A stretch of DNA of 12,658 nt from Candidatus Nealsoniibacteriota bacterium (GTDB lineage: Bacteria > Patescibacteriota > Minisyncoccia > Minisyncoccales > MHMH01), in the NCBI GenBank assembly GCA_030700195.1, contig JAUYKD010000001.1, positions 1 to 12,658 of the forward strand, written 5' to 3'. The translations under genes were made by a program, and so were the position numbers. Shown here piece by piece: positions 1-7,212 of this stretch (position 1 is the first letter of the stretch; every line of letters begins with the position of its first letter). A model generated the notes under the pieces. That model made no database searches. It was not told where the DNA came from and worked only from the letters and a program-made list of their open reading frames with translations.

Positions 1-715
1 TTTCTTCTGACTTTTCTACATTAACTGAAAAATTGCATTTGGGACAAATTAAGATTTTGTCCTCTCCGACTAAAGAAGGCACCATGAATTCATGAGAGAA
101 TACCCCGCCGATCGTGCCGGAGCTTGCTTCAACACAAAGCGGTTTTAAGCCACACTTTTTAAAGATTTCAAAATAAGCTTTTTCAACTTTCTTGTAAAAA
201 CTCAGGCCGTCTTTTTCATCAGCATGAAAGCTGTAAAGATCTTTCATTAAAAACTCCCGGGTTCTTAGAAGCCCGCCGCTGGATCTCATTTCATTCCGGA
301 ACTTATCCTGGATTTGAAAAAGATAAATCGGCAGATCCTGGTACGATTTTATCCGATGCCTGAAAAGGTCGGTAATATCCTCTTCGTGTGTTGACCCTAA
401 AGCGATTTCTTTCTGGTGCCGGTCTTTAAATTTAAAAAGGGGCGGATCAATTGTTGTCCAGCGTCCGGTTTCCAGCCAAAGTGATTTCTGCTGCAAAGCC
501 GGCAAAAAGATTTCTTGAGCGCCCAAATCCTCCATGGCCTGACGGATAATACCCTCTATCTTCTTTAAAACCTTAACCCCCAAAGGCAGAAAACGATAAG
601 CCCCGCTCAAGGACTGCTCGATGAAATCGCCCCGTATAAGATACTGGTGGCTGATAATGGTTTCATCCTTTGACACTGATTTTTTCGTTTTGCAGAAAAG
701 TTTTGATTGAAGCAT
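1..715 (-). CDS. proS: Prolyl-tRNA synthetase, N-terminal part (runs off the left edge)
   Basis: This is the first 238 codons of a class II prolyl-tRNA synthetase, which charges tRNA-Pro with proline in the cytoplasm. There is no stop before the window edge. The start is the ATG at 715, giving MLQSKLFCKTKK, which fits the family N-terminus. Motif 1 is visible around residues 40-60 (GAYRFLPLGVKVLKKIEG). Motif 2 follows at about residues 130-160, including DKFRNEMRSSGGLLRTREF and MKDLYSFH. The fragment ends at CPKCNFSVNVEKSEE, where bacterial-type enzymes begin their editing insertion, so whether that domain is present cannot be told. It lies 46 bp downstream of rseP with a palindrome between them. 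No Shine-Dalgarno sequence is visible. The frr-rseP-proS order is a common bacterial arrangement. Identification is secure; only the C-terminal architecture is open. Confidence 0.95.
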   Translation of the reverse strand, partial: MLQSKLFCKTKKSVSKDETIISHQYLIRGDFIEQSLSGAYRFLPLGVKVLKKIEGIIRQAMEDLGAQEIFLPALQQKSLWLETGRWTTIDPPLFKFKDRHQKEIALGSTHEEDITDLFRHRIKSYQDLPIYLFQIQDKFRNEMRSSGGLLRTREFLMKDLYSFHADEKDGLSFYKKVEKAYFEIFKKCGLKPLCVEASSGTIGGVFSHEFMVPSLVGEDKILICPKCNFSVNVEKSEE

Positions 716-740
716 ATACTGAAATTTTATGTTAAGTGAA

Positions 741-758
741 GAAGAGATTTATCTCTTC
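741..758. repeat. Palindrome between rseP and proS
   Basis: A perfect 18-bp inverted repeat, GAAGAGAT-TT-ATCTCTTC, begins 3 bp downstream of the rseP stop and sits 25 bp before the proS start. Folded, it gives about 7 bp with a 4-nt loop. On the minus strand it is followed by a mixed T/C stretch rather than a clean U-tract, so it is a weak terminator at best. Its GAAGAG arm resembles the hairpins at 5620-5640 and 8620-8640. Confidence 0.7.
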
Positions 759-761
759 GCC

Positions 762-1832
762 CTAAAATATTCTTGGAATATCAAATTTTATAGTGACGAA
801 TATCACAAAGAGAATCAATAAGATAAAGAAACCCGCGGTCAGACGCTGTTCTATCTTCTGATTGACCGACTTTTTCCTTATGACCTCAATCATTAAAAAC
901 AAAATCTTGCCTCCATCAAGAGCCGGAATCGGCAAACTGTTGGCCAGAGCCAAAGCTATGGCGATTAAAGCCACTAGAAATAAAAAGGAATTAAGGCCCA
1001 TTTTTGAATACTGGCCCAGCAAATCAAGAATGCCTACCGGTCCCATCATTTCCATTTTAACTCCTTCGGGCAGTTGAGATATGCCAAGTAAGCTTTTCAC
1101 TCCAAGCACCCAGCCCTTGATAATATTCCCTGTCAGGGTGAAAGTAGCGCTTATGCCTTGAAAGGGCGCCTCGGCCCAAGAATAGGGCCTCAGAGCGATT
1201 CTAGTTATGATAAACCCAACAGGACCGTCATCTTGAGAATAGGTCATTCTTGGGGTAACTTTCTTTTCAAAAACATCCTGTCCCCTTTTAATCTTTAAAA
1301 CAATTTCTTTGCCTTTATTCTCTGAAATAAAATTACTAATATCCCCAATCTTTTCAAAACCGATAATAATATCTCCGGCTCTAAAGTCAGCTTCTTGGGC
1401 CGGAGAATCAGGAATTATTTGAGTAATCTGAATTCTTGGGTCTTTTAAGTTTTCATTTTCTTCATCTGAAACAGCCGTTGGCAGTCCCCAACCACCGGCC
1501 ACGATGCTTAACAAAACAGCTGCGATGAGCCAAAAAGAAACCACTCCTCCAAGAACAATAGACATCCTCTGCCACATTGGTTTGCCCGCAAAACTGCGAT
1601 AATCCTCCACTCCTCCCTCTTCCCCGCGTATTTTGACAAAAGCTCCAAAAGGCAGAATATTTAAAGAATAAAGAGTTTTCCCTATTCTCTTTCCTAAAAA
1701 ACGAGGCGGATAGCCGATGCCGAACTCTTCCACTTCTGCCCCGAATTTTTTAGCCAAAATAAAATGGCCGAGCTCGTGCACAACAACCAAAAATATTAAA
1801 CTGAAAAAAGCGATTAATAAAGTAAATATCAT
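762..1832 (-). CDS. rseP: Site-2 protease, M50 family zinc metalloprotease (RseP-like)
   Basis: This is a membrane-embedded zinc protease that cleaves transmembrane segments; in model bacteria RseP cuts anti-sigma factors and leftover signal peptides. The product is 356 aa. An N-terminal membrane helix carries the HEXXH site as H19-E20-L-G-H23. A further hydrophobic segment lies around residues 93-113. A single PDZ-like domain spans about 133-195 (ITQIIPDSPAQEADFRAGD). Two C-terminal hydrophobic segments follow, with the second metal-ligand motif N298-SLPIPALDGG containing D306. The order HEXXH-TM-PDZ-LDG is diagnostic. The enzyme has one PDZ domain, unlike E. coli RseP, which has two. It starts 7 bp after the frr stop with no Shine-Dalgarno sequence, so it is presumably cotranscribed with frr. 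No anti-sigma or sigma factor gene is in view, so its substrate is unknown. Confidence 0.93.
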   Translation of the reverse strand: MIFTLLIAFFSLIFLVVVHELGHFILAKKFGAEVEEFGIGYPPRFLGKRIGKTLYSLNILPFGAFVKIRGEEGGVEDYRSFAGKPMWQRMSIVLGGVVSFWLIAAVLLSIVAGGWGLPTAVSDEENENLKDPRIQITQIIPDSPAQEADFRAGDIIIGFEKIGDISNFISENKGKEIVLKIKRGQDVFEKKVTPRMTYSQDDGPVGFIITRIALRPYSWAEAPFQGISATFTLTGNIIKGWVLGVKSLLGISQLPEGVKMEMMGPVGILDLLGQYSKMGLNSFLFLVALIAIALALANSLPIPALDGGKILFLMIEVIRKKSVNQKIEQRLTAGFFILLILFVIFVTIKFDIPRIF

Positions 1833-1839
1833 AAGAAGT

Positions 1840-2397
1840 TTATTCCATTATTTCCAATTTTTTCTTCTCCCCCAAATCATCGATTTTTTTATTGTATTCG
1901 TCTATCAACTTCTGCAATTCTTCTTTCGCCTTAAACTTATCATCCTCTCTTATTTTACTCTCGCGAAAACCGTCCTGAACCTGCCTCCAGCCGTCTTCCC
2001 TCCACCTTCGCAGAGTTTGACGCGCCTGCTCCTGTTTTTCAGATAAAAGACGGGCTAATTCTTTCCTGTATTCATTAGTCAAAGGCGGCAGACTTATCCT
2101 GACTGAATCATTTTCAACAATGGGAGATGACCCGATGCCTGTTTTTGACAAAGCTGAAATAATGCCTTCAATATAGGATCTGTCCCACGGCTGTATTAAA
2201 ATCTGTTTTGTTCCGGGAGTTGAAATGGCCGCCAGCTGCTTTAAAGGAAATTTCTGGCCAAAACAGTCAACCGTAATATCTTCAACCAAGGACGGAGTGG
2301 CTCTTGAAGTTCTGATTTTAGCCATTTCTCCCTCCAAAAAAACAATGACCTTGTCAAACTCCGGCTTTATTTTATCAATTATTTCTTTGTATTCCAT
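1840..2397 (-). CDS. frr: Ribosome recycling factor
   Basis: This is ribosome recycling factor (185 aa, the normal length), which with EF-G splits post-termination 70S ribosomes. The sequence shows the family's three-helix-bundle domain with an inserted beta domain. Recognisable segments are the N-terminal helix with KIRTSRATPSLVEDI (about residues 27-41), the central beta region with QILIQPWDRSYIEGI, and the signature VRISLPPLTNEYRKEL. The C-terminal amphipathic helix is rich in Lys, Arg and Glu. It starts at the ATG at 2397, only about 3 nt after the predicted transcription start from the promoter at 2407-2435. The mRNA is therefore expected to be leaderless. It is the first gene of the frr-rseP-proS block. 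Confidence 0.97.
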   Translation of the reverse strand: MEYKEIIDKIKPEFDKVIVFLEGEMAKIRTSRATPSLVEDITVDCFGQKFPLKQLAAISTPGTKQILIQPWDRSYIEGIISALSKTGIGSSPIVENDSVRISLPPLTNEYRKELARLLSEKQEQARQTLRRWREDGWRQVQDGFRESKIREDDKFKAKEELQKLIDEYNKKIDDLGEKKKLEIME

Positions 2398-2406
2398 ACT
2401 TGTTTT

Positions 2407-2435
2407 AATATACCAAAATTTACCTAAAATGTCGA
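2407..2435 (-). promoter_or_regulatory. Sigma70-type promoter for frr-rseP-proS
   Basis: Read on the minus strand, a -35 box TCGACA (2435-2430), a 17-nt spacer and a -10 box TATATT (2412-2407) are present. TGG directly before the -10 box makes it an extended -10. Transcription would start near 2400, leaving about 3 nt before the frr ATG at 2397. The 46-bp gap between holB and frr is fully explained by this promoter. Confidence 0.75.
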
Positions 2436-2443
2436 GAAAAAAG

Positions 2444-3253
2444 TTATAGCTCCAGCATTAAAATTTCCAGAGCCAATCTAGGATTAACGCTAGTGGTAGA
2501 TAGCAGAAAATCGGTAGTTTGAAGCGTTTTAAGGATTTTCTTCAATTTAATCATCGGATATATAACCGGCTTATCGTTAATTGACTCAAGTAATAGTTCT
2601 CTAAAATAACCAAGCCAGACGTCCAAAACCTCTTTTAACTCCTGCGGCTCTTCGGCCAGAGTTTTGGCGTATTTGAACCGCAAAAATAAATCCTGCTTTG
2701 CAATATTGACCAGTTCGCTGACCAGTTTTTTTTGCCGGGGGCTGCTTTGTTTTTTAATTGAGGTATCATAAATCCTGAATTTCTCAACCCGGGAAATAAT
2801 TGTTGGTAAAAGCATTTCCGGATATTCCGTTATCAAGATAAAGATTGTTTTGCCTTTCGGCTCTTCTAATAGTTTTAAGAAAGCGCTTTGGGCATCCTGA
2901 TTTAAGAAGTGGGCTTGATTGATGATTACTGCTTTATAAGGGGCTGAATAGGCCTTTAAAAAAAGGCTGCTTTGCAGACCCCTTATTTGAGAGATGACAA
3001 TTTCTTTATTTTCCTGAGGAGTAATAATAAAAAGGTCCGGATGAATGTTTTTTTTGATATCCCGGCAGGCTCGGCAGGTCTGGCAGGGCCTGTCATTGAA
3101 GTTTTCTTTTTCGCAATTAAGCAGTTTAACAATCTCAAGGGCCAATGAGTTTTTGTTGGTTGATGACTGGCCGTAAAATAAGAGAGCATGGGGCATTTTC
3201 CCAAGCTCGGCGGTTTTTCTGAAAAACTGCCACTGTTTTTGGTGAAATATCAT
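2444..3253 (-). CDS. holB: DNA polymerase III delta' subunit (clamp-loader ATPase-fold protein)
   Basis: This is a 269-aa AAA+-fold clamp-loader subunit of the delta'/gamma family, part of the complex that loads the sliding clamp onto DNA. The N-terminal PHALLFYGQ segment leads into the Walker A position at residues 28-35 (GQSSTNKN). That sequence departs from GxxGxGKT, so ATP binding is probably lost, as in E. coli delta'. A zinc module follows with C47, C57, C60 and C63. The Walker-B-like strand reads AVIINQAHFLNQDAQSAFLK, followed by LLEEP at 129-132 and the ISRVEKF region near 153-159, equivalent to the SRC motif. The degenerate Walker A favours delta' over DnaX. Its ATG overlaps the mreB stop by one base (TAATG), so translation is probably coupled to mreB. 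The stop is TAA. Confidence 0.88.
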   Translation of the reverse strand: MIFHQKQWQFFRKTAELGKMPHALLFYGQSSTNKNSLALEIVKLLNCEKENFNDRPCQTCRACRDIKKNIHPDLFIITPQENKEIVISQIRGLQSSLFLKAYSAPYKAVIINQAHFLNQDAQSAFLKLLEEPKGKTIFILITEYPEMLLPTIISRVEKFRIYDTSIKKQSSPRQKKLVSELVNIAKQDLFLRFKYAKTLAEEPQELKEVLDVWLGYFRELLLESINDKPVIYPMIKLKKILKTLQTTDFLLSTTSVNPRLALEILMLEL

Positions 3254-4260
3254 TATCTTTTTGACATTATGCTTTTTTTATAAATATCCAAGCTTTCCAA
3301 AACAACTCCTGTTCCCTTAGCCACGCACGATAAAGGATCTTCAGCAATAAAACAAGGCACGCCGGTTTCTTTAGCGATCAGCTCATCAATATTGCCGAGT
3401 AAAGCTCCTCCTCCGGATAAAACCATTCCTTTATCCATAATGTCAGCTGAAAGCTCGGGAGGCGTTTCTCTTAAAACGTGCTTGATGACCTGGATTATTT
3501 CTTTGAGGGTTTCTGAAATCGCCCCGCAAACCTCGCTGGAAGAAATTTTAATATTTCTGGGCAGGCCGGAAATTAAGTCTCTTCCTCTGACCTCCATAAT
3601 CTTTTCCTCTTTCTCGGGCAAAGCTGTTCCTATTTTAATTTTAATATCTTCGGCCGTTTGATCTCCAACTGCCAAGTTATACTTTTGCTTAATGTAATCG
3701 CTGACTGCTTTGTTCATTTTATCTCCGGCCACCCTGACAGAGCTGGCCGTAACAATGCCCCCGAGAGATATGACGGCCACTTCGGATGTTCCACCGCCAA
3801 TATCAACGATTAAATTGCCAGAACAGGCGTTAATCGGAATACCGGCTCCAATGGCCGCCAGAATCGGCTCTTTAGCCACAAAGGCCTCTTTGGCCCCAGC
3901 GTTCATAGCAGCTTCAATCACCGCCCTTCGCTCGGTTGAAGTTATGCCGGCTGGAACTGAAATCATAAGTTCTGGTTTTAAAAACTGAAAACGGCCGGTT
4001 GTTTTTTGTATAAAATATCTAAGCATGGCCTGAGTCACTCTAAAATCAGCAATGACTCCGTCTTTCATCGGACGGTAAACCCTAATAGTGTCGGGCGTTC
4101 GGCCGATCATGCTCTTGGCCGCTTCTCCCACGGCTAAAATCCTGTTCTCTTCCAAAGAAACAGCCACCACCGAAGGCTCCCGTAAAACCACTCCTTTTTT
4201 AGGAATAAAAACCAACGAATTGCACGTTCCCAAATCAATGCCGATTTTTCTTGTAAACAT
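3253..4260 (-). CDS. mreB: Rod-shape-determining actin homologue MreB
   Basis: This is MreB (335 aa, normal length), the bacterial actin that forms membrane-associated filaments guiding side-wall peptidoglycan synthesis. The actin-fold nucleotide motifs are visible. Phosphate-1 is at 7-15 (GIDLGTCNS), phosphate-2 at 153-160 (DIGGGTSE) and the adenosine loop at 282-290 (SGGGALLGN). The family segment SVPAGITSTERRAVIEAA is at about 101-118. It starts 6 bp after the murA stop without a Shine-Dalgarno sequence, and its stop codon shares a base with the holB start. Its usual partners mreC, mreD and rodA are not in the window. Being placed behind murA links wall precursor synthesis and cell elongation in one transcription unit. 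Confidence 0.97.
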   Translation of the reverse strand: MFTRKIGIDLGTCNSLVFIPKKGVVLREPSVVAVSLEENRILAVGEAAKSMIGRTPDTIRVYRPMKDGVIADFRVTQAMLRYFIQKTTGRFQFLKPELMISVPAGITSTERRAVIEAAMNAGAKEAFVAKEPILAAIGAGIPINACSGNLIVDIGGGTSEVAVISLGGIVTASSVRVAGDKMNKAVSDYIKQKYNLAVGDQTAEDIKIKIGTALPEKEEKIMEVRGRDLISGLPRNIKISSSEVCGAISETLKEIIQVIKHVLRETPPELSADIMDKGMVLSGGGALLGNIDELIAKETGVPCFIAEDPLSCVAKGTGVVLESLDIYKKSIMSKR

Positions 4261-4266
4261 GTAGGT

Positions 4267-5529
4267 TTAATCTTTTACTCTTTTAATATCAGCTCCTAAT
4301 TTTTGCAATCTTTCTTCTATTTTTTCATAGCCCCTATCCACCTGATAGATATTATTAATAACTGTTTTGCCTTTAGCGCAAAGACCGGCGATAATCAAGG
4401 CCGCTCCGCCTCTTAAATCAAACGAATTGAGTTCTCGGCCATAGAGTTTTGTAGGCCCGTTAACAATAGCTCGGTGCGGGTCGGCAAAATAAATCTCCGC
4501 TCCCATCTTATTCAATTCCTCAAGATATTTCAACCTTCCTTCGTATAAAGGGTCATGGATTAAAGTTGAGCCCTCTGCCTGAGTGGATAAAACTCCGAAG
4601 GCCGACTGCAAATCAGAAGGAATGCCTGGATAAGGCAAGCTCTGGATTTTATCTATAATTAACTTTTTCCACGGCAAAACTCTGACGGAATTGCCGATAA
4701 TTTTATAGGGGATGCCAAAGTCCTTAAGTTTTTTCAATGGCAGCTCTAAAAATCTGACTTCAGCATTTTTAACAAGCACATCTCCTTTGGTGCAAGCTGC
4801 GGTTAAAATGAATGTTCCCGCTTCAATCGGGTCATTGACCAATTTATGCTTTACCCCTTTTAATTTTTTGGAACCGATGATAATAATCTCGTGCGTCCCC
4901 TCTCCTTTTATTTTAACTCCCATCTTTTTCAAAAACTTGGCCAGTTCCTGAACCTGATAATCTCCATCCGCTCCCTTAAGCACAATCTTATTCGGCATTA
5001 AGCTGGCGAAAAGCATTAAATTCTCGGTGGCTGTCACGCTGAATTCGTTTAAAATGACTTTTCCCGATTCATGGCCGGAACATTGCATTAAGTAATTCTT
5101 GCCTTTTTTCTTAACCTTAATTCCCAATTGCCTAAAACCGTCCAAATGCGTAGTAATGGGCCGAGCTCCGATAATACAGCCGCCCGGCTTGGGAAATTTT
5201 ATCTTGCCAAATCTGGCCAAGAGAGGTCCAAAAAATAAAATAGAGCCTCTTAAAAGACAGACTAAATCTTCTCTGATTTTCAGCGGATTGATATTGGAAT
5301 TTTTAATTCTAATAGTTCGCTCCCCAATCCAAGAAATTTCAGAACCCATGCCTTTTAATATTTCAATCATCCGGAAAACGTCTTCAATCAAAGGAAGATT
5401 GGAAATCTCGCATTCTTCTTTGGTCAAAAGAGAAGCTGTCAAAATAGGAAAAGCGGCGTTTTTGGCCCCTCTAACTTCAATCTCCCCTTTCAAGGGTTTA
5501 CCGCCATGAATGATGAATTTTTCGCTCAT
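4267..5529 (-). CDS. murA: UDP-N-acetylglucosamine 1-carboxyvinyltransferase (MurA)
   Basis: This is MurA, the cytoplasmic enzyme that transfers enolpyruvate from PEP to UDP-GlcNAc, the first committed step of peptidoglycan synthesis. The product is 420 aa from the ATG at 5529 (MSEKFIIHGGKPL). An in-frame ATG at 5553 would add eight residues, but the predicted promoter at 5542-5570 starts transcription near 5535, which rules that start out for this transcript. Active-site features are present: KN at residues 23-24 (E. coli K22-N23), C118 in PGGCIIGARP (E. coli C115), the Asp of YPGIPSDLQ (E. coli D305), and the Arg of DLRGGAALIIAG (E. coli R397). The intact Cys predicts a fosfomycin-sensitive enzyme. 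It heads murA-mreB-holB. Confidence 0.96.
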   Translation of the reverse strand: MSEKFIIHGGKPLKGEIEVRGAKNAAFPILTASLLTKEECEISNLPLIEDVFRMIEILKGMGSEISWIGERTIRIKNSNINPLKIREDLVCLLRGSILFFGPLLARFGKIKFPKPGGCIIGARPITTHLDGFRQLGIKVKKKGKNYLMQCSGHESGKVILNEFSVTATENLMLFASLMPNKIVLKGADGDYQVQELAKFLKKMGVKIKGEGTHEIIIIGSKKLKGVKHKLVNDPIEAGTFILTAACTKGDVLVKNAEVRFLELPLKKLKDFGIPYKIIGNSVRVLPWKKLIIDKIQSLPYPGIPSDLQSAFGVLSTQAEGSTLIHDPLYEGRLKYLEELNKMGAEIYFADPHRAIVNGPTKLYGRELNSFDLRGGAALIIAGLCAKGKTVINNIYQVDRGYEKIEERLQKLGADIKRVKD

Positions 5530-5541
5530 ATATGCTCTTTT

Positions 5542-5570
5542 ATCGTATCTCAAGTCTTCCCTTTTGGCAA
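5542..5570 (-). promoter_or_regulatory. Sigma70-type promoter for murA-mreB-holB
   Basis: On the minus strand, a -35 box TTGCCA (5570-5565), an exact 17-nt spacer and a -10 box TACGAT (5547-5542) are present. The expected start site near 5535 leaves a leader of about 6 nt before the murA ATG at 5529. This supports the shorter murA reading and another near-leaderless mRNA. The promoter is divergent from, and does not overlap, the plus-strand promoter at 5581-5609. Confidence 0.72.
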
Positions 5571-5580
5571 CTATTTTAAA

Positions 5581-5609
5581 TTGATTTATGTTCTTTGATA
5601 AGATATGAT
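5581..5609 (+). promoter_or_regulatory. Sigma70-type promoter for the PEGA-domain gene
   Basis: A -35 box TTGATT (5581-5586), a 17-nt spacer and a -10 box TATGAT (5604-5609) are present. Transcription would start near 5616. That is downstream of the in-frame ATGs at 5605 and 5608, which argues that translation begins at 5674. The resulting leader of about 58 nt holds two stem-loops, unlike the leaderless pattern elsewhere in the window. Confidence 0.68.
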
Positions 5610-5640
5610 GAAAAAAAGCAAAGAGGATAAAATCCTCTTT
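5610..5640 (-). terminator. Rho-independent terminator-like hairpin, best on the minus strand
   Basis: A perfect 9-bp stem, AAAGAGGAT (5620-5628) with ATCCTCTTT (5632-5640), has a 3-nt AAA loop. On the minus strand it is followed two bases later by seven T (the A-run at 5617-5611), a good intrinsic terminator shape. It would stop antisense read-through from the nuclease gene before the murA promoter. On the plus strand it is followed by a shorter T-run (5638-5642), so it could also attenuate the PEGA transcript. The stem is AT-rich. Confidence 0.55.
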
Positions 5641-5649
5641 TTAACCTTC

Positions 5650-5666
5650 GTCTCGCTACGCGAGAC
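5650..5666. repeat. Stem-loop in the PEGA gene leader
   Basis: A perfect 7-bp stem, GTCTCGC (5650-5656) with GCGAGAC (5660-5666), has a TAC triloop and ends 7 bp before the ATG at 5674. The position overlaps where a ribosome would bind. The stem is GC-rich against an AT-rich background and has the same stem-triloop design as other boundary hairpins in this window. Confidence 0.65.
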
Positions 5667-5673
5667 TCGGTGT

Positions 5674-6444
5674 ATGCACAAGAAAACAAGAACCGCTTTA
5701 TTTATAACCTTAATACTTTTATTCGCCGTAGTAACCCCCTCGGTCATTCTGTACTCACAGGGATACCGCTTTGATTTTGAAACAAAACAAGTCGTGCAAA
5801 CCGGTGGTTTTTATTTTAGGGCCCTGCCAAAAAGCGCTAACGTTTACCTTAACGGAAAATTCAAGGCAAAAACCTCAATATTCACCGGCTCAACTTTGAT
5901 TGAAAACATTCTGCCTAAAACATACAGCGTTGAAATTAAAAAGACGGGCTACCATACGTGGCAGAAAAACCTGGAGGTCAAAGAAAAACAAGTAGCTGAC
6001 GCAAAAAACGTTGTCCTTTTCCCGGAGAATCCAGACTTTAAAAAACTCACCGAAAACGAAAAAGAAATAACTTCTATCTTGTCGCAGATAGAATACAGCG
6101 CCACTTCTTCGGATAAAAGCAAGCTTATTGAACCAAACGAACATGAAATTTGGATTACTTTCATTGACAGCAGAACAGAGAACTCCTTAGATAGCTCTCC
6201 AAAAAGAATTTTTCTAACGCGCTTTTCAGAAAAAATAAGGTCGGTTTCCTGGCTCAATGATTATTACTTGATTTTCAGCCTCAATAATAAAATAAAAGTC
6301 GCCGAGATCGACGACAGAGATAAATTAAACGTTATTGATTTAGCAGAGTTCCCGTCCCCTAAGATATACTGGGACAGAAACAAAAAAACCTTATACCTTG
6401 TAAGCGAAGGGACGCTCTATCTTACAGAAAACCTACTTCCCTAG
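5674..6444 (+). CDS. Membrane-anchored PEGA-domain protein
   Basis: This is a 256-aa protein of unknown function and the only plus-strand gene. The chosen start is the ATG at 5674 (MHKKTRTALF), followed at once by one hydrophobic helix at residues 6-28 with a Lys/Arg-rich front, typical of a signal anchor. The frame stays open upstream to 5605, but that part is hairpin sequence and lies at or before the predicted transcription start. Residues 43-116 match a PEGA domain: GGFYFRALPKSANVYLNGK, then the GYHTWQKNLEV strand. PEGA domains are extracytoplasmic beta modules often joined to surface or wall proteins. The C-terminal half has beta-rich, WD-like strands (SWLNDYYLIF, KIYWDRNKKTLYLVS) suggesting a partial propeller. 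It converges on the nuclease gene, overlapping it by 12 bp. Confidence 0.8.
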   Translation: MHKKTRTALFITLILLFAVVTPSVILYSQGYRFDFETKQVVQTGGFYFRALPKSANVYLNGKFKAKTSIFTGSTLIENILPKTYSVEIKKTGYHTWQKNLEVKEKQVADAKNVVLFPENPDFKKLTENEKEITSILSQIEYSATSSDKSKLIEPNEHEIWITFIDSRTENSLDSSPKRIFLTRFSEKIRSVSWLNDYYLIFSLNNKIKVAEIDDRDKLNVIDLAEFPSPKIYWDRNKKTLYLVSEGTLYLTENLLP

Positions 6445-7116
6445 AAATTCTATCTTATTTTTAAAATCCTCCCATTTTATCTCTTTCTTCCCGGCCAGAG
6501 AACAAATATCCTTGAATTGACAATAGGCGCACTGCCAGTTTCTCGGAAAATCATCAAGAGTTTGAGGTACAATATTTGCCTCAATTTTTTTGTTAAGCTC
6601 CACCAACTCTTTTAAAAGACCCTTAACAAGACCGGGGTTATACTGCACTAAAAATTCCTTCAGGTCCGAAGTGTCTTTGCTCACGTACAAAAGTATGCCT
6701 TTAGGAATTTTAAAGTAGTGCAAATAAAGCTGTATTTGGTTGATATTTTCTGGTTTGGGCTCAACTAGCTTATTGAAAATCATGCTGTGCATACTTTTAA
6801 AGTCAACCACATAAAGCTCGTTGTTCAAGGTGACTATGGCATCGGCTCTGCCTGAAATTAATTCTTGAGGAGGGATTTGAACTTCCGACGCCCTGACTAT
6901 TCCCAAACTAAAAAGACTGTTTAGAATCTGCATTTGGATGTAATCGCCGTGGTCAAACAGCCTTAAAATACGGGCATTCATTTGTTCCCGCGGCACATTT
7001 TTGAACTTAAAAAAAATAGACCGGCCGCACTTGCCAGCGTCAGTAATGTAAAAATGATTCTGATCTTTATCCCTCTGCCTATTTAAATAAAATTGGTCTA
7101 TCAGTTCTTTTAGCAT
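6433..7116 (-). CDS. Cas4/RecB-like PD-(D/E)XK nuclease with Fe-S cysteines
   Basis: This 227-aa protein shows the PD-(D/E)XK nuclease order: H56 in LFDHGDY, D92 in SGRADAIV, then D105-F-K107 in YVVDFKS, and Q127-xxx-Y131 in the following helix. Four cysteines, C30 near the N-terminus and C196, C199 and C205 near the C-terminus (CAYCQFKDIC), have the split spacing that binds a 4Fe-4S cluster in Cas4 and AddB nucleases. A DNA exonuclease role in repair or recombination is inferred. No cas genes or CRISPR array are nearby, so a role in CRISPR adaptation is not supported here. It starts at the ATG at 7116, 3 bp from a strong hairpin (7120-7138) and with no Shine-Dalgarno sequence or clear promoter. 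Its 3' end overlaps the convergent PEGA gene. The start is moderately certain. Confidence 0.8.
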   Translation of the reverse strand: MLKELIDQFYLNRQRDKDQNHFYITDAGKCGRSIFFKFKNVPREQMNARILRLFDHGDYIQMQILNSLFSLGIVRASEVQIPPQELISGRADAIVTLNNELYVVDFKSMHSMIFNKLVEPKPENINQIQLYLHYFKIPKGILLYVSKDTSDLKEFLVQYNPGLVKGLLKELVELNKKIEANIVPQTLDDFPRNWQCAYCQFKDICSLAGKKEIKWEDFKNKIEFLGK

Positions 7117-7119
7117 CGA

Positions 7120-7190
7120 AGTAAATCGAAGATTTACTGAAGATAGAGATGAGTCGAAGACTCATCGATTATTGAAGATTTACTGAAGAT
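7120..7190. repeat. Hairpin and direct-repeat array upstream of the nuclease gene
   Basis: Two perfect 8-bp stems with GAA triloops are present: AGTAAATC/GATTTACT at 7120-7138 and GATGAGTC/GACTCATC at 7148-7166. A 17-bp exact direct repeat (GAAGATTTACTGAAGAT) occurs at 7128-7144 and 7174-7190, a 46-bp period. With the 60-bp duplication beside it, this fills the 180-bp space between rpsI and the nuclease gene. No ORF or convincing promoter was seen in it. Confidence 0.8.
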
Positions 7191-7191
7191 T

Positions 7192-7212
7192 AAAAGGAGT
7201 AAAAACTCCTTT
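7192..7212 (-). terminator. Probable terminator of the ribosomal-protein operon
   Basis: On the minus strand the sequence folds as AAAGGAGT-TTTT-ACTCCTTT, an 8-bp stem with a tetraloop (7212-7193). The descending arm runs into a four-T stretch and then AATC. It lies about 85 bp after the rpsI stop. The sister hairpin at 7254-7271, in the second copy of the tandem repeat, lacks a T-tract, so this copy is the better terminator. The U-tract is short, so efficiency is uncertain. Confidence 0.5.

Noticed and set aside
5099..5509. 136-aa plus-strand open frame opposite murA
   Set aside because: It is antisense to a clear murA with conserved catalytic residues and shows no recognisable protein features or promoter.
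5530..5553. Upstream ATG of murA at 5553
   Set aside because: It lies between the promoter boxes, ahead of the predicted transcription start, and MurA homologues begin near MSEKFIIHGG.
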